From Nocardia blacklockiae (GTDB lineage: Bacteria; Actinomycetota; Actinomycetes; Mycobacteriales; Mycobacteriaceae), in contig NZ_JADLRJ010000001.1 of the NCBI RefSeq assembly GCF_015477355.1, positions 1,178,001-1,242,000 of the forward strand: DNA of 64,000 nucleotides. Reading direction: 5' to 3'. Shown piece after piece: positions 55,312 through 64,000 of the stretch. The notes beneath the pieces were generated by a model. It was not told where the DNA came from and searched no databases. It saw nothing but the letters and a program-made list of their open reading frames with translations. Position 1 is the stretch's first letter. Every line of letters begins with the position of its first letter. The position numbers were made by a program, and so were the translations under genes.

Positions 55312-56148
55312 TCAGTTGGCCGACCAGTTCTCCGGGAACCAGGTGTTGTGGCTGGCCCCGCCGTCGACGTAGATGATCGAGCCGGTGGTGCCGGGCAGCC
55401 AGTCCGACAGCAGCGTGACGATCGACTTCGCCACCACGGTCGGGTCGTCGACGTCCCAGCCGATCGGGGAGGCGCCGTCCCAGTAGGTGTTGAGCATGGT
55501 GAGCTGCTTGGCGTCGTCGGTGGCGGTGCCCGCGATGGCCTTGGCGGCGAGGGTCTTGATCGGGCCGGCGGCGATCAGGTTGGAGCGAATCCGCTTGGCC
55601 TCACCCACTTCTCGCGCCACGTAGCGGTTCACCGACTCCAGCGCGGCCTTGGCCACGCCCATCCAGTTGTAGTACGGCATCGCCGTGCGCGGGTCGAAGT
55701 CCATGCCGACGATCGAGCCGCCCTCGTTCATCACCGGCAGCACCGCCCGCGCGAGCGAGGCGTAGCTCCACGCCGAGATCTCGAACGACTTGGCGGCATC
55801 CGGGCCCGGGCCCTCCAGGAAGGGCTTGGCCTCGGGGCCCATCAGCGTGCGGGGCGCGAACGCGATCGAATGCAGCACGCCGTCGACGCCCTCGGGCGCC
55901 AGCTCGCGCACCTTGTCCGGCAGCGCGGCCAGGTCCTCCTCGCTGGTGACGTCCAGGCCGATGGCCGGGGCGATCTCCTGCGGCAGCCGCTTGGCGATCC
56001 GGTCGATCAGCCGCAGCCGCTCCGGGATACCGGTGATGATCACCTTGCCGCCCTGCTCCTGCGCCACCTTCGCGGCGTGGAAGGCGATCGAGGAATCGGT
56101 GATGATGCCGGTGATGAGGACGGTCTTGCCCTCGAGCAATCCGCTCAT
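55312..56148 (-). CDS. inhA: NADH-dependent enoyl-ACP reductase InhA
   Basis: A 278-residue FAS-II reductase, the isoniazid target in mycobacteria. N-terminal cofactor site [24 protein letters not shown]94 in LHSIAFAP is conserved (the residue whose change to Ala gives resistance in M. tuberculosis). Catalytic Y160 and K167 lie in [11 protein letters not shown]. The C-terminal substrate-loop region is [14 protein letters not shown]. It reduces long-chain enoyl-AcpM during meromycolate elongation. It follows fabG1 with a 49-nt gap; the mature operon order equals that of M. tuberculosis. Confidence 0.97.
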   Translation of the reverse strand: MSGLLEGKTVLITGIITDSSIAFHAAKVAQEQGGKVIITGIPERLRLIDRIAKRLPQEIAPAIGLDVTSEEDLAALPDKVRELAPEGVDGVLHSIAFAPRTLMGPEAKPFLEGPGPDAAKSFEISAWSYASLARAVLPVMNEGGSIVGMDFDPRTAMPYYNWMGVAKAALESVNRYVAREVGEAKRIRSNLIAAGPIKTLAAKAIAGTATDDAKQLTMLNTYWDGASPIGWDVDDPTVVAKSIVTLLSDWLPGTTGSIIYVDGGASHNTWFPENWSAN

Positions 56149-56197
56149 GAGTTGTCGGGTCTCCTGTTCAAAAGGTCCGGGGACGGGATCGGAAGGC

Positions 56198-56941
<744 letters not shown>

Positions 56942-56973
56942 TCAGCTGTCGTGTTCGGGCTGCGCGGCACCCG

Positions 56974-57975
56974 CTATGGCAGGCGTTGACGATAGACCAA
57001 ACCACCCACGACACCGGCGGCGGTTATGAGCAGTCCCAGTAGCAGCCACGGGCGGCTCGCATCGCCCATGACCTTCTCGTAGCCGATCTGGCCCTGCAGG
57101 GTGTCGTAGACGTCGGTCAGCTGCTGCAGGGTGGAGGCCCGGTAGAACTGGCCGCCGGACACCCGCGCGATCTCCTGCATCGCCTCGTCGTCGACGTCGA
57201 CCGGAACCCGGTCCATCGACCCGTCCGAGCGCGGGATCTGCACGTAGGCGCCCTTGGTGCCGAAGGAGATGGTCGAGACCGGGACGTTCTTCTCCTTCGC
57301 CACCCGGGCCGCCACGTACTCGTGGCGCGGGTTGTCGTAGTCCTCGAACGCGGGCACGGTCTGCTTGCCGTCGGACATCAGCACGATGCGCGCCGGCGGC
57401 GGCGACTCGGCGCCGCCGAGTACCGAGCCGAGGGTCTCGATCGCCTGCAGCGCCGAGAAGATGCCCTCGCCGGTGGCGGTGCGCTCGGACAGCTTCAAAT
57501 TGTCGATGGCCGCCTTGGCCGCCTCGTGATTCGCGGTGGGCGACACCAGGACCGACGCGGTGCCCGCGAACGCCACCAGCCCGAGGTTGATGCCGCTGGG
57601 CAGCTCGTCGACGAAGTCCTTGCCCGCCTTCTGGGCGACCTGCAGGCGCGAGGGCGGCACGTCGGTGGCCTCCATCGACAGCGACACGTCGATCACCAGC
57701 ATCACCGTGGCGCGGTTGCGCGGCACCTTCTTCGCCGCCTGCGGCCCGGCCGCGGCGATCGTCAGCAGCACCAGGCCGACCAGGATCAGCGCCACCGGCA
57801 CGTGCCGCCAGCCGCTGGGGCGCTTGGGCGCGACCCGCTCCAGGGTCTCCATGTTCGCGAACCGCAGCAGGTGCCGCTTGCGGCGGCGCTGCACGATCAC
57901 GTACAGCAGGGCGGTGGCCGCGACGACCACCAGGAAGGCCAGCCAGACGGCGGCCGTGAAATGCGAAATGCTCAC
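56974..57975 (-). CDS. VWA-domain membrane protein (MoxR-linked)
   Basis: A 333-residue protein starting at GTG 57975, overlapping the DUF58 stop (GTGA). Two N-terminal hydrophobic segments (about 8-26 and 56-74) frame a von Willebrand A domain with an intact MIDAS: D-V-S-L-S-M, T in FAGTASVLVSP and D in LMSDGKQT. A C-terminal helix (about 305-325) closes it. It belongs to the BatA-like partners of MoxR ATPases and corresponds to Rv1481. Probably assists metal-dependent assembly or stress repair at the membrane. Confidence 0.9.
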   Translation of the reverse strand: MSISHFTAAVWLAFLVVVAATALLYVIVQRRRKRHLLRFANMETLERVAPKRPSGWRHVPVALILVGLVLLTIAAAGPQAAKKVPRNRATVMLVIDVSLSMEATDVPPSRLQVAQKAGKDFVDELPSGINLGLVAFAGTASVLVSPTANHEAAKAAIDNLKLSERTATGEGIFSALQAIETLGSVLGGAESPPPARIVLMSDGKQTVPAFEDYDNPRHEYVAARVAKEKNVPVSTISFGTKGAYVQIPRSDGSMDRVPVDVDDEAMQEIARVSGGQFYRASTLQQLTDVYDTLQGQIGYEKVMGDASRPWLLLGLLITAAGVVGGLVYRQRLP

Positions 57976-58982
57976 TGTCGGGGGACCTGTCCGGTCGGGG
58001 CGCCGAACGTGTGGCGCCGGGTGGACACGAACCGGACGACGTCGGCGATCCAATCCCGGTCGGTGCGCAGCGTGAGCACCGGGGCACCGCATCCGCGCAG
58101 CGCCTGCTCGACCTGACCGCGGTGCCGCTGCGCCGCCCGCGCGAAATCGCTACGCAGCGTGGGGGTTACGGTGAACTCGCGGGTGCGGCCGGTCTCGGGA
58201 TCGTGCAGCACCACGTCGCCCACATCGGGCAGGTCCAGATCCAGCGGATCCAGCACCTCCACCCCGAGCAGATCGTGGCGGCCGGAGATGGCGCGCAGCG
58301 ACCGTTGCCAGTCGATGTCGCCGAGGAAGTCCGAAATCACCACGGCCAGACCGCGTTTGCGTTGCGGCCGGCGCAGCGACTCGATCGCGCCGCGCAGGTC
58401 GCCGCGCACGCCGTCGGCCGCGTGCGGGGTGGTGGCGATGCTGCGCAGCATCGCCTGGGCGTGCACGCGCCCGGCGCGCGCCGGGATGCGGAACAGCCGC
58501 TCGCCGTTGGCGACGACCGCGCCGATCCGGTTGCCGCCGCCGCTGGTCAGGTGGGTGACCGCAGCCGCGGCGGCGACCACGAGATCACGCTTCTGGCACA
58601 GCGCGGTGCCGAAGTCCAGGCTCGCGGACAGGTCGACCACGAGCCAGGTCTCGAGTTCGCGGTCGGCGATCATCTGTCGCACGTGCGGGTGGGTGGTGCG
58701 GGCGGTGACCGACCAATCCATCTGGCGCACATCGTCGCCCGGCTGATACTCGCGGGCGTCGCCGGGCTCGGAACCCGGGCCCGGGATCAGGCCCATGTGG
58801 TCGCCGTGCAGCACGCCGTCCAGGCGCCGTCGCACGGTCAGCTCGAGGGTCCGCAGCGCCGCCGACAGCCGCGGGTCGTTCAACTGGCCGGAACGGAACG
58901 AAGGGGGTGCGGCACTTCCTCGGGTGGGTGGGAGCTTCGCTGGATTCGTCACTGGGGCAACCGGATCCGATGCTCCGTTCAC
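57972..58982 (-). CDS. DUF58 protein (MoxR-linked)
   Basis: A 336-residue protein starting at GTG 58982, overlapping the moxR stop. The family signature is R-R-L-D-G...G-D-D-V-R-Q-M-D-W-S-V-T-A-R and the following VVDLSASLDFG VWA-like strand. No membrane helix is evident. DUF58 proteins accompany MoxR AAA+ ATPases; the orthologue is Rv1480. Likely an adaptor between the ATPase and the VWA protein; the molecular role is unproven. Confidence 0.9.
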   Translation of the reverse strand: MNGASDPVAPVTNPAKLPPTRGSAAPPSFRSGQLNDPRLSAALRTLELTVRRRLDGVLHGDHMGLIPGPGSEPGDAREYQPGDDVRQMDWSVTARTTHPHVRQMIADRELETWLVVDLSASLDFGTALCQKRDLVVAAAAAVTHLTSGGGNRIGAVVANGERLFRIPARAGRVHAQAMLRSIATTPHAADGVRGDLRGAIESLRRPQRKRGLAVVISDFLGDIDWQRSLRAISGRHDLLGVEVLDPLDLDLPDVGDVVLHDPETGRTREFTVTPTLRSDFARAAQRHRGQVEQALRGCGAPVLTLRTDRDWIADVVRFVSTRRHTFGAPTGQVPRQ

Positions 58983-60163
58983 GGACGCTGCGGTTGCTGG
59001 CCGACGGCCTGCTGGCCGTTCGGGCCCGGGGGCACCGGCGGCTGCGGCGCGCCCTGCTGCTGTGGGGCGGGCGCGGGCATCGGCGCGGGCGGCTGCTGGC
59101 CCGGCGCGGGGGCGTTGGCCTGCGGGGCCACCTGCGGCAGGCCGACGGTCTGCAGCACGCGGCGGATCACGTCGTCGGGGCTCACCTCGTCGGCGAGCGC
59201 GTCGTAGGACAGGACCAGGCGGTGGCGCAGCACGTCGGGCACCACCTCGACCACGTCCTGCGGGACCACGTAGTCGCGACCGCGGATGAGCGCGACGGCG
59301 CGGGCGGCGGCGATGATGCCGAGGCTGGCGCGCGGCGAGGCGCCGTAGGCGATCCAGCCCGCCACGTCCTCGAGGCCGAACTCGGCCGGGTTGCGGGTGG
59401 CGGAGATGACCCGGACGACGTAGTCGACCAAGGCGTGGTGCACGAAGGTGTTCGACGCCAGCTTCTGCAGCCGGATCAGCTCGGCGGGCTCGAGGATCTG
59501 CTTGGGCTCCGGCGGGGTGACGCCCATCCGGTAGATGATCTCGCGCTCCTCCTCCACCGAGGGGTAGTCGACGACGACCTTGAACAGGAAGCGGTCGCGC
59601 TGGGCCTCGGGCAGCGGGTACACGCCCTCGCTCTCGATCGGGTTCTGGGTGGCCATCACCAGGAACGGATCGGGCATCGGGAAGGTCTTGCCGCCGATCG
59701 ACACGTGCCGCTCGGCCATCACCTCGAGCAGCGCGGACTGCACCTTGGCCGGTGCGCGGTTGATCTCGTCGGCGAGCACGAAGTTGGCCACCACCGGGCC
59801 CAGTTCGGTGTCGAACTCCTCGCGGCCCTGCCGGTAGATGCGGGTGCCGACGAGGTCGGTGGGCACCAGGTCCGGGGTGAACTGCACGCGGGAGAAGGTG
59901 CCGCCCACGACCCGGGCGAACGTCTCGACCGCGAGCGTCTTGGCGATGCCGGGCACGCCCTCGAGCAGCACGTGCCCGCGCGCCAGCACACCGACGAGCA
60001 ACCGCTCGACCAGGCGGTCCTGGCCGACGATGACCCGTTTGACTTCGTAGATCGCCTTCTCCAGGGTCTGGACATCGCGCTCGAGGGTGGCGGGTGTCGG
60101 CGCGTCCCCAGCGGACGCCGCCGAATTCACCGTGCTCACACCATCAGTCGAAGTCACAAACAT
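58979..60163 (-). CDS. moxR: MoxR-family AAA+ ATPase
   Basis: A 394-residue ATPase. Walker A GVPGIAKT (residues about 69-76), Walker B VLADEINRA, sensor MATQNPIE and a C-terminal lid. A disordered Pro/Gln/Ala tail of about 45 residues follows (APAPGQQPPAPMPAPAP...). It remodels protein complexes with the DUF58 and VWA partners downstream, all overlapped by GTGA junctions. Orthologue of M. tuberculosis moxR1 (Rv1479). It has its own 250-nt upstream region after ripA. Confidence 0.94.
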   Translation of the reverse strand: MFVTSTDGVSTVNSAASAGDAPTPATLERDVQTLEKAIYEVKRVIVGQDRLVERLLVGVLARGHVLLEGVPGIAKTLAVETFARVVGGTFSRVQFTPDLVPTDLVGTRIYRQGREEFDTELGPVVANFVLADEINRAPAKVQSALLEVMAERHVSIGGKTFPMPDPFLVMATQNPIESEGVYPLPEAQRDRFLFKVVVDYPSVEEEREIIYRMGVTPPEPKQILEPAELIRLQKLASNTFVHHALVDYVVRVISATRNPAEFGLEDVAGWIAYGASPRASLGIIAAARAVALIRGRDYVVPQDVVEVVPDVLRHRLVLSYDALADEVSPDDVIRRVLQTVGLPQVAPQANAPAPGQQPPAPMPAPAPQQQGAPQPPVPPGPNGQQAVGQQPQRP

Positions 60164-60413
60164 CCCCGCTTTCGCCTAGTCCAGCCCCGTGAGGCCCGCC
60201 GCTGCATCTGTGGTTCACCAGCCGGTGCGTCGTGTCGGCCTCCGCGGCCGGTCCGACGTCACCCGGCGTGTTCCCCACCACTATTCCAGGTTCGACATCC
60301 TCCCCCAACGCAGGCAGGGGATTCCGACACGCCAATTCGCCGCGCGCCACGCGCGACATTGTGAACCCTAACGCAAATCCCGTCGTTCGCGCCTGAGAGG
60401 ACACTGGGAGTCG

Positions 60414-61856
60414 TCAGGTGAGCAATCGCACCGCGTACGGCATGATGCCCCCCTCGCGCACCGGCGAAACCTTCACCACGTCGCCGGATTCGGGCGCCTC
60501 CACCATCTTTCCGCCGCCGAGATAGAGCGCGACGTGCTCACTGCCGCCCGCACCCCAGAACAGCATGTCGCCGCGTTCGCGCTCGGCGACCGGCACCTGG
60601 GTGCCCATCGTGTACTGGTAGCCGCTGTAGTGCGGCAGGGCGATGCCGACGCCGGCGAACGCGTAGATCATCAGCCCCGAGCAGTCGAAGCCGACCTTCT
60701 CGAAATCGCCGTAGCTGTCGGCGACGCCGCCGTCGTGGATGCCCAGCGTCGGGCCGTTCTCGTCGCCGCCGCCCCACGAGTACGTGACGCCCAGCTGCGA
60801 CATCGCCCGGTCGACCACGGTTTCCACGAGTTCGGCGCGATTGCCGGCGGGCCGCGCGGGCCGATCCGGCATCGAGGCGCGCGGGGCCGGGGAGTTGTCG
60901 AGCTGGGTGTGCGGGCGCTTGCCGGTGCCGACCTGGGCGGCGCGGTCGTGCGCGGCGCGGTCGGCGGCCGCGCGCGCCGCCGACGCCGCGGCGGCCGCCT
61001 GCGCGGCGGCCTCCTCGGCCAGCCGCTGCCGGTCCCAGGACAGGAACGCCTCGCGCTGCCCCTGCAACCCGGCCACCCGCGCGCGGGCCGCGTCGAGCCG
61101 CTGCTGGGCCGAATCCCGTTGCTGGAGCAGGGTATTGCGCTGCGCCGCCTGTTGCTGCTGGGCGGTTTGCGCGGCGGCGACGGCCTGCTGCGCCTCGGTC
61201 TTCTTCTGCTCGGCGGCCGCCGCGGCGGCGTCGGCCGTCTGCTTGGCCCGCCGCGCCGCCGAATCCCGGTTGGCCTGGTCGACCTGCGCCCGGCGTAATC
61301 GCTCCAGAGCGTCCTGCTGGGTCTTGGACGCCACCCCGAGCAACTGCGCCCGCTCCAGCGCGACCGCCGGATCCTGCGCGCCCGCCAGCACATTGACCAT
61401 CGAACCGGTGCCGGGCTGGGTGTAGGCCTCGATGGCGAAGCGGTCGAAGTCGCTGCGCGCCTTGCCGACTCGCCCCCCGGCGGCGGCGAGGTCGCGGCGG
61501 CCGGCCTCGGCGGCGGCGTTCGCGGCGTCGGCCGTGGCCCGCGCCGCCTGGAGATCGACGAGCGCCTTGTTGACCGCCTCGCGCCGCCGCGCCACCTCGG
61601 TATCGAGCTGCTGCAGTTGCTGTTCGGCCGCGGCGACCTCGTTGATCAGTCCGCTCACCGCGGTGACGCCGGTGTCGACCTGCCCGTTCGCGTCGGCGAT
61701 GTCGCCGTCGCTCGGATTGGGCGGTGGCGCGGGGACGGCGCCGGCCACCGTGCCCGACACCGTCAGCACCGCCGCGCACGCCAGCAATCCGAGGGCGACC
61801 CGCAGCGACGTCGCGCGCCGACGAGTCCCGGCCGCACCGCCCTTCGACACCGCCAC
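60414..61856 (-). CDS. ripA: Secreted NlpC/P60 peptidoglycan endopeptidase RipA
   Basis: About 480 residues from GTG 61856, where GGGAGGT gives correct spacing; GTG 61862 would abut that site. Signal peptide to about residue 41. A long coiled coil (about 68-310) is the autoinhibitory or FtsEX-contact region. An NlpC/P60 domain (about 340-480) has catalytic C392 (FDCSGL), H441 (SEHVALYLGG) and E453 (VEAPES). It cleaves the D-Glu-mDAP bond to separate daughter cells. Orthologue of Rv1477; the second copy ripB (Rv1478), present in M. tuberculosis between ripA and moxR1, is missing here. Confidence 0.94.
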   Translation of the reverse strand: MAVSKGGAAGTRRRATSLRVALGLLACAAVLTVSGTVAGAVPAPPPNPSDGDIADANGQVDTGVTAVSGLINEVAAAEQQLQQLDTEVARRREAVNKALVDLQAARATADAANAAAEAGRRDLAAAGGRVGKARSDFDRFAIEAYTQPGTGSMVNVLAGAQDPAVALERAQLLGVASKTQQDALERLRRAQVDQANRDSAARRAKQTADAAAAAAEQKKTEAQQAVAAAQTAQQQQAAQRNTLLQQRDSAQQRLDAARARVAGLQGQREAFLSWDRQRLAEEAAAQAAAAASAARAAADRAAHDRAAQVGTGKRPHTQLDNSPAPRASMPDRPARPAGNRAELVETVVDRAMSQLGVTYSWGGGDENGPTLGIHDGGVADSYGDFEKVGFDCSGLMIYAFAGVGIALPHYSGYQYTMGTQVPVAERERGDMLFWGAGGSEHVALYLGGGKMVEAPESGDVVKVSPVREGGIMPYAVRLLT

Positions 61857-62236
61857 TCGCACACCTCCCTGGCTCCCGCTCGGCTCCCGGGGAACGGCGT
61901 TCGCCGGGATGGCGCTGGGCGACCGGTCACCGGCATCGCCTCGTGCACACCAGCAGCCTCAGGTATCCCGTCGGTTGCTGAGGACTCATAGGACACTGTT
62001 TCCCCATGCGTGCCATTCGAAACCGTACGACACTTCTTGCACGGAGAGAACACGCGCAACAGAATGCCAGGGGTGTAATTTGCCGCTAGCTGCTCAATAG
62101 CTGGATGCCCGTACGGATTTGGCGCACTGAAACAAACCGACTGTCCGGCAAATGCCGCGGGCACGGACGCGACCGGACATAACGAGGCCCGGTGCACGCT
62201 GTGCACCGGGCCGGGGGAAGAGAGCCGGGATATCGC
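61857..62236. other. 380-bp upstream region of ripA
   Basis: Contains the ripA promoter region, with an AT-leaning segment near 61975-62110, and at its far end the terminator of the next gene (62186-62212). I could not identify a specific regulator site with confidence. Confidence 0.5.
62186..62212. terminator. Strong hairpin terminator
   Basis: Perfect 12-bp arms GGCCCGGTGCAC (62186-62197) and GTGCACCGGGCC (62201-62212) with a 3-nt loop, 24 nt after the stop of the Rv1476-like gene. It separates that gene from ripA. Confidence 0.8.
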
Positions 62237-62800
62237 CTATGCGCCGGGGGCCGCCGCCTCGGCCGGGGCGGGCGGGACCGGGGACCGCCGCGCGCGCCGC
62301 GCCTTCACCCAGTACAGGCCGGCGAGCAGGAGCACCAGCACCGCGAGTGCCGCCGAGGTCGCCGTGGTGGGCGACACCAGCTGCGGCGATTCGAGCCGGT
62401 CGACGAAGATCCGCGCGGCCGTGTCGGAGTGGCCGACGCCCTTGCCCTTGGACGGGTCCTCGGCCCACTCCAGCCGCGCCCGGGGAATGGCATCGCTGTA
62501 GGTGCCGACGAAGTCGTCGCTGAACACCGCGACCGTGCCGCGCTCGGTCTTGCCGACGGACGTGGCCAGGTCGCGCATGTCCTCCTCGCGCCCCTTGTTG
62601 CCCTGCACCACCACGATGCTCAGCGCGATGCCGTGCTCGCGCGCGTCGTCGACGATCGCCGCCAGCGCCTCCTGCTTCGACTGCTGACCCTTCGGCACGG
62701 CGACGTGGTCGTCGGCCAGATCCGCCAGGATCGCGTTCAGATCGGTATCGGGAGGTAGTGCCGCTTTGGGCGTGCGAACCGAGGTGTCAAAGACGGTCAT
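62237..62800 (-). CDS. Rv1476-family membrane protein
   Basis: A 187-residue protein starting at ATG 62800 (the frame opens at 62842). A soluble alpha/beta part (residues 1-135: ILADLADDHVAVP...IALSIVVVQGNKGREEDMRDLATSVGKTERGTVAVFSDDFVGTYSDA) resembles a TPM-like phosphatase fold. One C-terminal transmembrane helix (about 142-162) and a Pro/Ala tail follow. It sits between acn and ripA exactly as Rv1476 does. Function unknown; possibly envelope-associated. Confidence 0.83.
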   Translation of the reverse strand: MTVFDTSVRTPKAALPPDTDLNAILADLADDHVAVPKGQQSKQEALAAIVDDAREHGIALSIVVVQGNKGREEDMRDLATSVGKTERGTVAVFSDDFVGTYSDAIPRARLEWAEDPSKGKGVGHSDTAARIFVDRLESPQLVSPTTATSAALAVLVLLLAGLYWVKARRARRSPVPPAPAEAAAPGA

Positions 62801-63171
62801 CTTCCATCCGGTCTGTCGAGTCGCGCAGCGCGCGACGGGCATCCAACACTCTTCAGGCGATCAGCATGCTGACGGCGGCCGCCGGAACCGACAACCACCG
62901 ACGGGCCCGAGAGCACAGTACGCGACAGGAGGATGATGGTTGCTGGCACGCCACGTGACGCGCCCCCCGCGCTTCACAGGACAAGCGTACTGTTAGGGTT
63001 GGACGTACGAGGCGCACAGCCCAGACTGCGCCCTCGACCGGGCCATCGGCACAGCCCCGCCGGTGGCCGCCCCCCGCCGGGGCCTGTCCGGTCAGGAATC
63101 GGCGAGGACGCTTGCGCAACCACGCAGGGCCCCCGGCGGGCCCATCAGACACGACGAGTGGAGCTGAACGT
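62801..63171. other. 371-bp region upstream of acn
   Basis: Divergent promoter region for acn and the Rv1476-like gene. A possible acn promoter is TTCACA (62973-62978) with TAGGGT (62994-62999), spacer 15. A GGGCCC-ccggc-GGGCCC hairpin (about 63128-63144) lies in the acn leader. An 80-codon frame (62933-63175) overlaps the acn start but has no gene-like features. Confidence 0.4.

Positions 63172-64000
<829 letters not shown>

Overview
The window is very GC-rich, with GTG and TTG starts and densely overlapping genes. It carries the mycolic-acid FAS-II pair fabG1-inhA, a RipA-type NlpC/P60 hydrolase, an Rpf-like muralytic protein and many TetR regulators. Together these point to a mycolate-producing actinomycete (order Mycobacteriales), most likely Nocardia or a close relative. 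I saw no tRNA, rRNA, insertion sequence, prophage or CRISPR array.

Layout. 0-5 kb: end of a Na+/H+ antiporter with a UBP zinc finger, two TetR regulators and two DHA2-type drug exporters; one TetR faces one exporter across a palindromic operator. 5.2-9.3 kb: an NfeD/flotillin pair, a cold-shock protein, and a ligC/Prim-Pol DNA repair operon. 9.3-14.5 kb: an acyl-CoA dehydrogenase with its TetR, then a TetR and an alpha/beta hydrolase flanking two identical palindromes, then an unusual SDR. 14.9-20 kb: a DUF2784 protein, a type II thioesterase, a TetR with twin operators, a flavin monooxygenase, a nucleoside hydrolase and an amidohydrolase. 20-27 kb: a membrane class III nucleotidyl cyclase, and mutA-mutB-meaB for methylmalonyl-CoA metabolism. 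27-39 kb: a TVP38 membrane protein, an SDR, an Rpf with a structured leader, a TauT-type ABC importer, a paired CrcB fluoride channel, and an ATPase-less ABC locus coupled to a membrane-anchored helical protein. 39-42 kb: an NfeD/SPFH pair and a DUF3097 protein. 42-49 kb: a VOC protein, a WYL regulator, a conserved unknown, and a giant soluble hybrid histidine kinase with seven HAMP modules plus a receiver-only regulator. 49-53 kb: a PPOX protein, a secreted trypsin-like protease and a lasso-peptide cluster. The lasso cluster includes a 43-residue precursor gene (52882-53013) too short for routine ORF listing. 53-64 kb: an alpha/beta hydrolase, then hemH, inhA, fabG1, VWA, DUF58, moxR, ripA, an Rv1476-like gene and the start of acn.

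From memory of the M. tuberculosis map, the backbone acn - Rv1476 - ripA - moxR1 - DUF58 - VWA - fabG1 - inhA - hemH - DUF3097 - NfeD - SPFH - TVP38 - mutA - mutB - meaB matches Rv1475c-Rv1496 in order. Two blocks of about 11-12 kb interrupt it: 28.1-39.2 kb (Rpf, importers, fluoride channels) and 42.0-54.2 kb (sensor kinase and lasso cluster). These blocks are the accessory content.

The most notable item is the lasso cluster A-C-B1-B2 on the minus strand. Its leader matches the actinobacterial YxxPxLxxxGxFxxxTx consensus, a good promoter precedes it, and the predicted core is GSVGEVSENDALYPIWG with an 8-residue Gly1-Glu8 ring. Second is a perfect 9+9 bp H-type pseudoknot in the rpf leader. 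Coordinates and starts were read by hand; functional names rest on motif recognition, not on database searches.
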